From assembly GCA_015146655.1 (NCBI GenBank), contig VKHL01000051.1, positions 62,001-126,000 of the forward strand: a stretch of 64,000 nucleotides of DNA. Reading direction: 5' to 3'. Source of the stretch: Ochromonas danica. Lineage: Eukaryota > Sar > Chrysophyceae > Chromulinales > Chromulinaceae. Below are positions 34,801 to 44,124 of the stretch, piece after piece. The notes beneath the pieces were generated by a model. It worked only from the letters and a program-made list of their open reading frames with translations, had not been told where the DNA came from and ran no database searches. The translations under genes were made by a program, and so were the position numbers. Position 1 is the first letter of the stretch, and every line of letters begins with the position of its first letter.

Positions 34801-36036
34801 GTGAGTCAGGAAGGATAATATTCCAACCACGCAAGTTGCTATCTAGTTGAGCTGACCGACAGCTGACATAAGATTCATATGCTTGTAGAGATATCACCGC
34901 AGTGATAGAATCCTCACTATCAAGCGAAACATCTTTCTTGAATCGTTTTCGTGGACCTAATAGATCAACAATAAAGACAACACGTAAAACTTCACATAAA
35001 CATACATGCTATACATGCATAGGTTCTCACATTCAGCATCTTCTTTGTCAGCACAAGACGAAGGGAAGAGATCATCTAATGGAAATCGTAATAATGCTAC
35101 CAAACTTTCCAAGCTAACACATTCTTTTCCCCCTGCTGTAGATCGTTTCTTAGCAGCTGATCCTAGACTGACGGAAAGTTTACATATTTCATCTTGCAAT
35201 TTCCTAACATTTCAACCAAGTAGCACTAATAAACCAACTGATAGCAATAGAGACCAGTGAACGTACACTAACCAATGTATGTGGCCTAGCAAGCAAGCCA
35301 ATGCCTCCCCAGCGAAGTGAACACCTTGCAAGTAGTCATTCAATAGTACTCTCTCATTCTCTGATAGCACGGATATCCTCGTTTCTTTCGAAGCAATTGC
35401 CTTACTAATAGTTGGAGGAAGGCTGAGCAAGTGGTGTAGACATCGCAAGAGGAGCTTGAGGATGGCTGGAGGACTATGCCATTGCTAGTCATTCGCCATT
35501 CAAACCTTAGCATACAGTAACTCACTCTAGAACAAAGCAGTTTTCATGGTCTTACCTCAGCTTTAACAATCTTAGAAATCAATAGCAAATAGCACTGAGC
35601 TGCTTTCGAGCGAGAGCATGACAATATTCGTTGTAATGGAGCGACTAAAGAACCTGCTGACATATTCACACATTGAGTGAGTGAGCGTCTGTAAGACTCT
35701 ATCAATCTCATCCCTGATCTTACTTACCTACAGAATTAGAAGGTGCAATGAAGTCATAGAAGATCAGCTTTCTCTCCACTTTTGACACACCACCCCAGCC
35801 TTCACCATGCTCTTCTACAACCACTTTCTTAAAAACTTCCGCAATATCCATATTGGCTACATTCTTCTTGGCAGAATCGATATCTTGCGGTAGATTATCC
35901 TGTTGAGCTGAAGAAGAAGCTGGGGAATAGGATACTAGAAGAGAGAGAATGTGTACCCAAACTTTCCACATATCACCAGCCAGCTCCAATCCTGTTTCTC
36001 TCACCTCCACTCTTGTCAAAATGTTTCTTTAATGTA

Positions 36037-36120
<84 letters not shown>

Positions 36121-37190
36121 ACACATACACACAGGTTAGACAGGAAGGTTTCCCTAGGGTTATAAGAGAGTGAAGGGAGATCTTACTTGATGATCATAGA
36201 AAGGTCAGGCAAAGCAATAAAAGCCTGTGAGATCAATCCCTTGGCAAGGCTAGTCTCTGAAGAAGAAAGGATAGAACACAAACCTCTCAATTCATCAATA
36301 CCTTCTATAGAATAGGTATAACAACCCTCTAACATTCGTTTACCAAATCTAACTAAACCAAGAAACAGTTGTTGTATGAGTTGCAAGGAGCAATGCTTTG
36401 AAAATGTTCGACTATTCTGACTTTTCAATGTCAGCAAAGCAGAGAGACATTGACTAAAGGTTACATCTCCACTTTCTGTACTTTCTTCACAATCAAGCAA
36501 GACTTTGGAAATAGCTTCTAGGATAGCTGATAGATGTTTGTTAAAGACAAATGGGACTGCTTGATTACTAATGACAAAGATCGCTAATAGCTTTACACGT
36601 AATAAAGCTGTATCAATCAGATTCAATAACCTTGGTACTAATGACTCGTGGTGAGTCAAGAAATGCAGAGGATGACTGTTGGATTGAGCAGATTCAGTTG
36701 GCAAGATTATAGCTGTATTAGTGGTGGTTGTGTTAGTGGTTGGGGTTGAGGTGGAAGCTACAGTCTCCCTGTTATTGTTATTTTTATTGTTACTGCTGTT
36801 GTTATAGTTATTGATATTACTGTTGGCGTTAGTGTTAGTGTTATTGGTGTTGCTGGATGGTAGGGATGGTACAGGTGTTGCTACTTCATCTTTGATCCAA
36901 ATCCCAGATAACAGATACCCTAAAGCTGCTAAGGCAGACTCCACCATTCCATTGCCAAGTAGTCCATTATTGCCATCCTCTCCACCATAACAACTCTCCA
37001 TATCCAACTCAATGGCCTTTACGATCTCTTCACAATAGGATGGTTCTAGAAGTAGTGGCAAAAGAGGGTATTTACGAATTTCTCCTTCCTCTTCCTTCTC
37101 ATGATCTAACAAGGAATCTTGTAGTGAAGCAGAAATGAGATTTTGATATAATTGGAATCGTTCGTTCCTGTCAGAAAACTGGATTGACAT
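31816..37190 (-). CDS. Large helical-repeat protein, possibly Rif1-like
   Basis: I join eight exons on minus: 37190-36187, 36026-35728, 35656-35556, 35454-35273, 35203-35031, 34956-34244, 34165-33866 and 33780-31816, giving 1,578 aa. All seven introns are GT-AG and every join keeps the frame. The acceptors of exons 4 and 8 have in-frame alternatives. The protein is mostly amphipathic helices like HEAT repeats, with an Asn-rich insert at residues ~130-160 and a hydrophilic, Glu/Pro-rich last ~250 residues. The segment LSALLTLKSQNSRTFSKH, then FIALPDLSMIIKNILTRVEVRETGLELAGDMWKVW, follows the order of the Rif1 N-terminal region, where a paired set of helices ends in an R-x-E...LE-x-W block. Rif1 controls replication timing and telomeres by recruiting PP1. 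I saw no clear RVxF/SILK docking motif, so the name is tentative. Confidence 0.6.
36039..36134. repeat. (CA)n microsatellite in intron 1 of the long helical-repeat gene
   Basis: About 38 uninterrupted CA units followed by a few CATA interruptions. On the coding (minus) strand it is (TG)n and ends about a dozen bases before the inferred acceptor at 36027, so it lies in the 160-nt intron close to the splice site. Confidence 0.9.
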
Positions 37191-37545
37191 TTTCTTCTTC
37201 TTCTTCTTCTCTCTATCTCTCTCTATCAAAACAATAACTAAGGCATGAGAAATAATCAATTGTCTTCTAATTCTACCATCTCATTCTTTCCCTATTTTCA
37301 CCAACTCGTTCAAAGCAGAAACGACTTCGAGTCTTGTAGAAACGCGCTTCTTCACCTTCCCTCATGCAGACAAAACCAAAATATCTTCAAAATCAAATTC
37401 TCTTCAATCAGAATCACATTTTGTTGTTGATCCTTGACTGTTATTTGCACGAATTTAGTAACAGTTCTTTAAAATTTGCTTTATCTTCGTTATAAACGAA
37501 AGGTTTAAGCCTTGAATCGATCAAGGTTTTTGGTAGAATTGTATC
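37191..37545. promoter_or_regulatory. Upstream flank of the helical-repeat gene with a 43-bp repeat copy
   Basis: Non-coding DNA between two divergent starts. It includes a TTC run at 37193-37210 and, at 37315-37357, one copy of a 43-bp sequence found again at 38987-39029 in the same orientation with two mismatches. Each copy lies upstream of a minus-strand start (37190 and 38921). Confidence 0.6.
37315..37357. repeat. 43-bp direct repeat, left copy
   Basis: Matches 38987-39029 at 41 of 43 positions (begins GCAGAAACGACTTCGAGT, ends CGCGCTTCTTCACCT). The two copies enclose a 1.6-kb block holding the transposase-like HTH ORF and an orphan ORF. Confidence 0.85.
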
Positions 37546-38007
37546 ATGGACCGAATCACTCGTTTTGGTGACCTGAGCAAGGTTCAGAAATCATCTGAGA
37601 ACAAAAAGCGTATCGTTCAGATGTGGAGAAGTAGTGGTATTTCCATGGATAAGTTTTGTGAGGCCCATGGTTTGAAGAAAAGCACCCTGGGAGACTGGAA
37701 TAAAAAGCTAAACAAAATGGAAGAAACAAAAGTTGATACATTCCATGATAATCCCGGTCGTCCTCCTCTCATCGACGGGGTGGGCTTCGTTAACATCAAA
37801 AGAAAGGTGGCTGAGCTGGTTCATCAGCAAAGAGTTCCTCGTAAACGCGAACTTCGTGCGATGTGTGAGGAAGAAGCAGTTAATACCAAGAGAAGACGCG
37901 GAGAAGAAGTAACGAGTGTTACTTTGAGTCGACAATCGATCAGTCGAATCAAGGAGCATGGGGGCATTTCTGAAGGCAAGGCGCAAGGGGCCAGACCAGT
38001 ACCCTAA
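37546..38007 (+). mobile_element. HTH transposase N-terminal fragment (Tc1/pogo-type DNA transposon remnant)
   Basis: An ORF of 153 aa. Residues ~17-55 (SENKKRIVQMWRSSGISMDKFCEAHGLKKSTLGDW) form a helix-turn-helix of the kind that opens IS- and pogo/Tc1-like transposases. It is followed by GRPPLID and a second helical part ending SRQSISRIKEHGGISEGKAQ, also typical of their bipartite DNA-binding domain. No DDE catalytic domain follows; the frame stops in the loop of a perfect 13-bp hairpin (37991-38023). Short open stretches continue to about 38140 but are broken. It is either the left part of a decayed DNA transposon or a domesticated DNA-binding protein. The ATG at 37546 follows a TTTTTGG tract, with no intron visible. 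Confidence 0.6.
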
Positions 38008-38023
38008 CCTGGTACTGGTCTGG
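37991..38023. repeat. Perfect 13-bp inverted repeat (hairpin) at the HTH ORF stop
   Basis: CCAGACCAGTACC (37991-38003) pairs with GGTACTGGTCTGG (38011-38023) across a 7-base loop CTAACCT that contains the TAA stop of the HTH ORF. Such a stem can be a transposon end, a protein-binding site or a duplication scar. Confidence 0.85.
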
Positions 38024-38393
38024 TACGCAATGCAACACTCCAAACAGTACGTCACTACTTTAATCAACGCAGTATATTCGTAAACAGAGTTATCTACCTA
38101 AATCGAGCATACAAGTGTCGCGGTCCACCCCGAAGCCGAACTTGAATACAAAAAAGACCAAAGGACTACTTTTTGTATATCTACTAGTGTGTGTGTGTGT
38201 GTCTGAGACATATAACCAACCAGAATAAGTACATCACCACCAACCATCAAGTCCAAGTTGGATGAGGTCGTTTTGAACAAGTTGCATGCTGACAACATGT
38301 CACTGCTGTTTTGCGCTTCATGATTAGTAACTGATTGTAACTCATTAAAATTCAAACCTCGTTCAGAACAAAACTCATTAAAATTCAAGAAAT
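38008..38393. other. Non-coding stretch after the HTH fragment
   Basis: Contains the right arm of the hairpin, short broken open stretches that may be transposon remains, a TG run at about 38188-38203, and the 17-bp direct repeat AACTCATTAAAATTCAA at about 38340 and 38373. No intact gene. Confidence 0.45.
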
Positions 38394-38921
38394 CTAATGC
38401 CATTCTCTGAAAACACAGTGAAACTTTCTACATTTAACTTCACATTCTTTGCCATTTTTATCAGGAGAAATGCATGTCACCACTGACTCCTCTACGAACT
38501 TGACTTCCTCCATTGGCAAATAGAGATGAGATCCCGGCTCATCTTTAATTGTCACTTCAACACAATCGATTCCAGCCCGGATAGTTAGGCCTAAAGGAAC
38601 TCCTGAGGTTTTCTGGAGAAGATTAATTTCCTCAGCTAGTTTGTCGTTCAACTCTGGATGATGTGGCAGCAACAACTCTGGTTCATTAGTCCACTCATAG
38701 GGAACAAACATCTCAACTCGGACGTACCAACTGCAAGGAATAGAAGAATTCTTGTCTGTTGTGGTCGCTGGACGGGATTTGTTCTCAAAATAAAATAACT
38801 CTGAGTATCCATGATGAGAATGCAACAAAGTCACTCCGATCTTCTTTTCTTTGACAAAGGAATTCATGGAAGGTGGAGGAACAAATCCAGTAAACTCAGC
38901 AATGTCTCTAAAAACTGTCAT
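38394..38921 (-). CDS. Orphan ORF, hypothetical protein
   Basis: Intron-free ORF of 175 aa starting at the ATG at 38921. It is intact with mixed composition (FRDIAEFTGFVPPPSMNSF, GVPLGLTIRAGIDCVEVTI, LYLPMEEVKFVEESVVTC) and no low-complexity repeats, which makes it likelier than chance to be coding. Three Cys close to the C-terminus (EVKCRKFHCVF with a preceding TCIS) could bind metal or form disulfides. I recognise no family. It lies inside the block bounded by 43-bp direct repeats, next to the transposase-like fragment, so it may have come in with that block. A minus-strand open frame overlapping its stop (38403-38098) is less convincing. Confidence 0.45.
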   Translation of the reverse strand: MTVFRDIAEFTGFVPPPSMNSFVKEKKIGVTLLHSHHGYSELFYFENKSRPATTTDKNSSIPCSWYVRVEMFVPYEWTNEPELLLPHHPELNDKLAEEINLLQKTSGVPLGLTIRAGIDCVEVTIKDEPGSHLYLPMEEVKFVEESVVTCISPDKNGKECEVKCRKFHCVFREWH

Positions 38922-39290
38922 TGCCGTTATTGATTACCTAGTCTCTGTGTATCCAAAGATGAACAGAACTTCACTCTCTGTGTTTCGCAGAAACGACTTC
39001 GAGTTTTGCAGAAACGCGCTTCTTCACCTCTCTTGTAATCCATGGAATTCCGTGCAAGGGTGGTGGAATCCATCTTCTCCTTGGTCTCCTCCAGCTGTGT
39101 GAGTGGTTTGGTTTGGTCTTCTTCCCAGACATCTTGAAGCAAAAAGAAGGCAACCAGCTGGTCGAAACAAAAGCGACCACCAACCAATCAGCCCAGCAAT
39201 CCCCCCATCAGTCTGTCTGTCAGAGATTTCTTGCTGTGAATCCACCACCTTACATAATTGAATTCCTTGTTTTCGCGTATTAATTTCGTC
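38922..39290. promoter_or_regulatory. Divergent flank of orphan ORF and ZNF598 gene with repeat copy and palindrome
   Basis: Contains the right copy of the 43-bp repeat (38987-39029) and an imperfect version of the CCATGG palindrome, ATCCATGGAATT (39038-39049), about 245 bp before the ZNF598 start. Several frames are open here by chance; none shows a known protein. Confidence 0.5.
38987..39029. repeat. 43-bp direct repeat, right copy
   Basis: Partner of 37315-37357 with two mismatches, same orientation. It lies 66 bp upstream of the orphan ORF start. Confidence 0.85.
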
Positions 39291-42200
39291 ATGGAAGACA
39301 TCAACACAAACAATACTAACAACAACAATAACAATAACAACAATAACTCTGTTGTGGTTGAAGGAGGCAGCAACAAAGTGACTAAATCATCTCGTAGTAA
39401 TCAACGTCGTAGACATAAAAAGAACCAAAATATTGCTACTAACAAGACGTCTTCTGATCAACCACAACAACCTGCAGTAGTTGCGGCTGCAGTAGAAGTT
39501 GTTGGAGGTAGTCAACAACAACCACAAGACAATCCTCCTACTAAGAAAACTGCATCAACTACTACCACAACACCTTCTCAAAGGAATAACACTTCTTCCA
39601 AACAGAATAACAATAACAATAATACTAAAACTAGTCGTGTTGGTAGTAGAATGTCCAATACTGCTAATAGTCCTATCGTTCCACATAGTTTCTCCTGTGC
39701 GATCTGCTTGCATGAAACAACTATACTTTCTCATACATCGACTAATAAGAAATCAAAACAAGGTGGATCAGGAGCATCAGGTGGATCATTAATTTCTCCA
39801 CAAGAATATATTGCTATTGGTCGATGTGATCATGCTATTTGTAGTTTATGTGCTTTACGTATACGATGCAAAAGCAAGAATAATACTTGTGCTTTGTGTA
39901 AAACCACGTTAGAGTTCATGTTTCTATTCAAACTCAACCTGCCTTATGATAATCATAAGACAGTAGATAGCTTTGTGGAGGCGTTATCTATGGTGGCTTA
40001 TCCTTGGCCTAATGACCTCAGTCAAGTTGATCTATTGGACTTGCGTGTACCTGATTGTCAAGTGGATGCAGAGAATAAGTTAATCTACTTGAGATGTCCT
40101 GACCTCTATTATTATATGGAGAACTTGAAATCTCTTCATTGTCCTATTCGAAATTGTGGTCGTCAGACAAGTGGCAAAGGAGTTGAAGAGAATGCAGTGA
40201 TTACTGCAGATCCTAAATCTGTCTTGACCAATGGAACGAGTCGATTTCGTAATATCCAACAACTTCTCAGTCATTTATCTAAAGAACATAATGGAATGAC
40301 CATGTGTAAGTTATGTTTAGAACATCGTCCGTTATTCATTTCTGAGCATGAAGTCTTCTCTAATGCAAACAAGTATAAACAACATCTTCAAGGTTATAGT
40401 TCTGCTTCTAATAGTGCGACTTTACTTGCTTCAAATAAGAATAGTCAAGTTCATTTATTAGGACATCCAGAATGCAAGTTATGTAAGATACATTTGTTTG
40501 ATACACAACAACTCTATCAACATATGCAACGTGAACATTATAGTTGTACATTATGTGATCGTGAAATGATGTTTCGTTATTATAAAGACTTACCAAGTTT
40601 ACGAGAACATCATAATGAAATGCATTATGTTTGTAATCTTTGTCATCGTGATCCCAATATGAGACAGTCTGATATACTCTATGCTTTCAAGCAATTTGTT
40701 GAGTTTAGTAATCATATGAAAGATGTACATCGTGTTTATGATGCAAGTAGATATCTAGTCACTGCTCCACCTTCAAAGAGAGCTGATAAACGTGATACCA
40801 ACAACAACAATAAGGATGTGATTACATGTCAAGATATTAATGTTGGTACAGCAAGTCCTTTCCCTGCTCCTCCTGTCAGTGGTAGTGGTAATGGGGGTAA
40901 TGCTGAGAGAAATCGCACTACCCCGGCATCGAATCGTCCTATTCCAACAACAAGTCATTATCGCAATAGTATTCTCAGTAATATTCCTACCAACATGACT
41001 ATTGCTGGGAGAGTTACTGGTACTGGGCGATTTGCTAATATGGGTACAGAAGAAGTTGAAGCTCTACAGGCTCTCATTGAAGATAGTAGCAGTAGCCACC
41101 AGCAATTTCATGAGCAAAGCTCAGTGGTTGTCTCAGTGAATGAATCTCGTCAACATTTTCCAACCCTTTCTGGTGAATCTGACGCGAAGACTATTCACAT
41201 TCTACATCCTCTGTCTCTAGCCAATAAGAAAACTGTAGCCAACAAGGACCAAGCAGCTACTACTACTGCTTCTTCTGGTCCTGAGGCTTCTTCAAATGAG
41301 AAAGGAGGACTTAGTCGTCAACAAGCATTAGCAGAAGCCTTTGGAGTGGGTGATGCTTCCTCGCCAATCACTCCTTTGCTCTCCGCTCACAGACTGCGTG
41401 AGGTAATGGAGCATTTGGGGTATTTACATCTTTCAGACTATTACCTTGCTTCTCCTCTCTATCCCTGGGAGGTTATCGTATGGGCAAAGAGAAACAAAGG
41501 TGAATTGTTGAAGATTGAGAACAAGTTAGTCGGCTTTCTGTCTGCACCTGCTGGAAGCAATCAACCAAAAAGTATGCAATTCAAACCAATGCCATATGCA
41601 CTTCGCTGTGTAGTTCATCTCTATGCTAAGTATTGCCATCTTAATAGCTATGAGTATGATCCTGAGCCAAGAAGATATGTTTCGTTGGTGAGGAATCCTG
41701 ACAGTGGTCTACCCAAACAATTGATTTCTTCTGCCATGAACATTCCTATCAATGTCATTAATAGTGCTTCTTCTCAACAACAGCAACAGTCATCAGCTAC
41801 TATGGATGATCAACATGTGATCTATTTCGTATTGAAAGAAGGTCTTTGTAGCACTTGGATGAGTGGTACAGACGCGACGAAAACTAAAACAACTGGAGTG
41901 ATGGCGACGACGACAATGCAGTTTAATGATCGTTTACTAGTTGTTGGTGAAGTGATTGATAGTATTCGTTCTATCTTACACTATATCCGTGAAGACTATC
42001 ATGATCGTTTTACTAGTTTCTATGATAAACCTGGAGTGAATGAGTTTTATGATCATGTAGCCGTTGTTCATCATGATGTTGTTCAGAATAATATCTCAAT
42101 GGATATTAACTTAGACTATGTCTTACAATCTGCTCCTCATGTCATTGGTATTGGATTTTATAGTAAATATGCTGCTATTTTGACTTTACTCTATCTGCAA

Positions 42201-43247
42201 GAAGGAGATTTCTGGGAATATCATGGATTCCAACCTGCATTAGAATTATTACGATATTATAAGCTGGAGAGCTCATTCACTATGCCTGAGTTTGATTTTA
42301 GTGTCTTGAACTGGACCACTCCAGCACAGCATGGTGATGATGATGTTACTAATGAAGAGGCACAGGTTGTTGTGAATGACGTTGATGGTAATGCTCAGGG
42401 AGATGGATGGGATGAAGATGATGTTGTTGTTCCTACTGGAGAAGACTTTGTGGTAGTAGAATGTCCTTCTTTGGATAAGAATGATACTCAACCTCTTCAA
42501 TCCTCTTCCCTTGAAAAGTGTGAGACAGAACAAAGTGATGAGATGGGAGATTGGGAAGAAGTTGTTAATAATGCTCTTGTACATAATGTACAACTGAATC
42601 AGGAGACAGCAGTTGTGAGTGATAACGTGTCATCTTCTACAGCATTCAAATCAAAAGATGACGAATGGAGTCGATTTCTGGCTGAAAAGCGTGCGACTGT
42701 AAAGGTTGAGCAGAAGGGTACAGATAACAATGAGAATGCTGTGTCGTCTGGGGGCTTGTATGTCCCCAAACGCACCGTTAGCACGACAGTGAATGATCAA
42801 CGAAGTCAACAAGTGAAAGCTGTGTCTACTTCGTCTTCTTCTGGTGCTGCTTTGTATGTCCCAAAAAAGTCCTCAAGTGGACGTGTAAATGAGATGAAGA
42901 CAACTGCTGACTTATCCTCATGGAGACAGCAGCTCGATGACATTCCTCAAGCATATCTCACCGAGCATTATGAAGCTGTTGGTAACAATAATCGTGAATC
43001 TGAGTCTGATTGGACAGTAAGCACGTCAACCAAAGGTCATCGTGGGAATAACACTTTGGTAGCAGCTATGCCTACTACTATTGTTACTACCACCAGTAAA
43101 AACAACAATGCCATTGGGGTGACCACTGGTCAGATGAAGGATACAAGTGGAGGAGGTACTAAAGTGGTAAAGAATCGTTTTACAGCATTTGATAGTGAGA
43201 GTGATGATGATGATAGTGATGAAGAGGAAGAACAAGAGTCAGCTTAG
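39291..43247 (+). CDS. ZNF598: ZNF598/Hel2-type E3 ubiquitin ligase (ribosome quality control)
   Basis: Single-exon gene of 1,318 aa. After an Asn/Thr/Gln-rich N-terminus partly coded by AAC/AAT repeats, residues ~136-201 form a RING finger: CAICLHET, then IGRCDHAICSLCALRIRCK and CALCKT, with a 25-residue insertion between the first Cys pair and the rest. Residues ~285-485 hold several C2H2 zinc fingers in the Hel2 arrangement (CPIRNC..., CKLCLEHRPLF, HPECKLCKIHLFDTQQLYQHMQREH, CTLCDREMMFRYYKDLPSLREHHNEMH, CNLC...H). This family marks collided ribosomes by ubiquitinating small-subunit proteins. The middle region contains a conserved-looking block (LREVMEHLGYLHLSDYYLASPLYPWEVIVWAKRNKGELL) that I cannot assign. 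The C-terminus is acidic (SESDDDDSDEEEEQES). The start is the first ATG; an upstream TTG in the same frame was not used. Confidence 0.88.
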   Translation: MEDINTNNTNNNNNNNNNNSVVVEGGSNKVTKSSRSNQRRRHKKNQNIATNKTSSDQPQQPAVVAAAVEVVGGSQQQPQDNPPTKKTASTTTTTPSQRNNTSSKQNNNNNNTKTSRVGSRMSNTANSPIVPHSFSCAICLHETTILSHTSTNKKSKQGGSGASGGSLISPQEYIAIGRCDHAICSLCALRIRCKSKNNTCALCKTTLEFMFLFKLNLPYDNHKTVDSFVEALSMVAYPWPNDLSQVDLLDLRVPDCQVDAENKLIYLRCPDLYYYMENLKSLHCPIRNCGRQTSGKGVEENAVITADPKSVLTNGTSRFRNIQQLLSHLSKEHNGMTMCKLCLEHRPLFISEHEVFSNANKYKQHLQGYSSASNSATLLASNKNSQVHLLGHPECKLCKIHLFDTQQLYQHMQREHYSCTLCDREMMFRYYKDLPSLREHHNEMHYVCNLCHRDPNMRQSDILYAFKQFVEFSNHMKDVHRVYDASRYLVTAPPSKRADKRDTNNNNKDVITCQDINVGTASPFPAPPVSGSGNGGNAERNRTTPASNRPIPTTSHYRNSILSNIPTNMTIAGRVTGTGRFANMGTEEVEALQALIEDSSSSHQQFHEQSSVVVSVNESRQHFPTLSGESDAKTIHILHPLSLANKKTVANKDQAATTTASSGPEASSNEKGGLSRQQALAEAFGVGDASSPITPLLSAHRLREVMEHLGYLHLSDYYLASPLYPWEVIVWAKRNKGELLKIENKLVGFLSAPAGSNQPKSMQFKPMPYALRCVVHLYAKYCHLNSYEYDPEPRRYVSLVRNPDSGLPKQLISSAMNIPINVINSASSQQQQQSSATMDDQHVIYFVLKEGLCSTWMSGTDATKTKTTGVMATTTMQFNDRLLVVGEVIDSIRSILHYIREDYHDRFTSFYDKPGVNEFYDHVAVVHHDVVQNNISMDINLDYVLQSAPHVIGIGFYSKYAAILTLLYLQEGDFWEYHGFQPALELLRYYKLESSFTMPEFDFSVLNWTTPAQHGDDDVTNEEAQVVVNDVDGNAQGDGWDEDDVVVPTGEDFVVVECPSLDKNDTQPLQSSSLEKCETEQSDEMGDWEEVVNNALVHNVQLNQETAVVSDNVSSSTAFKSKDDEWSRFLAEKRATVKVEQKGTDNNENAVSSGGLYVPKRTVSTTVNDQRSQQVKAVSTSSSSGAALYVPKKSSSGRVNEMKTTADLSSWRQQLDDIPQAYLTEHYEAVGNNNRESESDWTVSTSTKGHRGNNTLVAAMPTTIVTTTSKNNNAIGVTTGQMKDTSGGGTKVVKNRFTAFDSESDDDDSDEEEEQESA

Positions 43248-44124
43248 GAGTTAGTGAAGTACTATTGCTATTGCTTTTGCTAATGAAGTCGTAGAGATAT
43301 GTTGAACAATAACAACAACAACTGTATAATCTGATCTTCCTTGTCTGTTAGTGGTGAGACTACATGTTAAACTGTTAAGAGATCATCATTCTCTCTATGG
43401 TCTAGTTAGATATCGTCCATCGATTCTGTAGACCCATTTTATCATTAATTCAGTCAATTTTCTCTTCCCTCGCAGCTTTGTTTATGTGAATCTACTTGTT
43501 GTCAAAGGTGGGATGCGAATCTAATGTCTATAGGGTAGTTCTAAAACTTCTTCTGCTCCTTCCCGTTCAGGCATCAGTAGGTAAAGGAGGGGTAGCCTTG
43601 CTGCTTTGTCACTCGATCATAGAGGCAAGTGGTGAATGTCTAGAGTCATTGTATGGCCAGGGTTAGAATTAGAACTGTGCTGTTCCGCCAAGAGAAGAAG
43701 GGGCAGAATCTTGTTATCACCAACAGAAGGTAGGTAAACAATACAGGATGCGCAATATCACTCTTCGTATTAGCATCCATTACTATCAATATATACATAG
43801 TGTAAACCCAACAGATCATGGCAGAAGTCTACAGTAGTACACAGTGATTCTCTTAAGTTAACGTGTTAGTTCATGAAAAACGGTCTTTTCCATGCGGCCG
43901 TTTCATCACTGCGCAGGCCATTCCGTCAACAAAGCAGTTGTTGTCATCAGGTAGTGTTAGTGTAGATTGATAGTCCTAGTCGTCTACAGCAACTATCATA
44001 CCCCTTTCTCTTCATTTACTATCACATCTTCATAGGGAGAACAAGTGAGTAATTGCTATCTTAAAATTCCATTTGATTGGATCATAATATCAACAACAAC
44101 AACAATAACACAACGTTTTCGAAG
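43248..44124. other. Intergenic region, no gene seen
   Basis: Between the end of the ZNF598 gene and the start of the QRICH2-like gene. Apart from an AACAACAAC run at about 43309-43322 and a CAACAACAACAACAATAAC run at about 44091-44110, I see no feature. Confidence 0.5.

Noticed and set aside
38098-38403. 101-codon minus frame overlapping the orphan ORF stop
   Set aside because: Contains a TG microsatellite translated as a His/Thr run and has no recognisable domain.
38927-39248. Several overlapping minus frames upstream of ZNF598
   Set aside because: Three frames open over the same DNA, including the 43-bp repeat; more likely promoter DNA.
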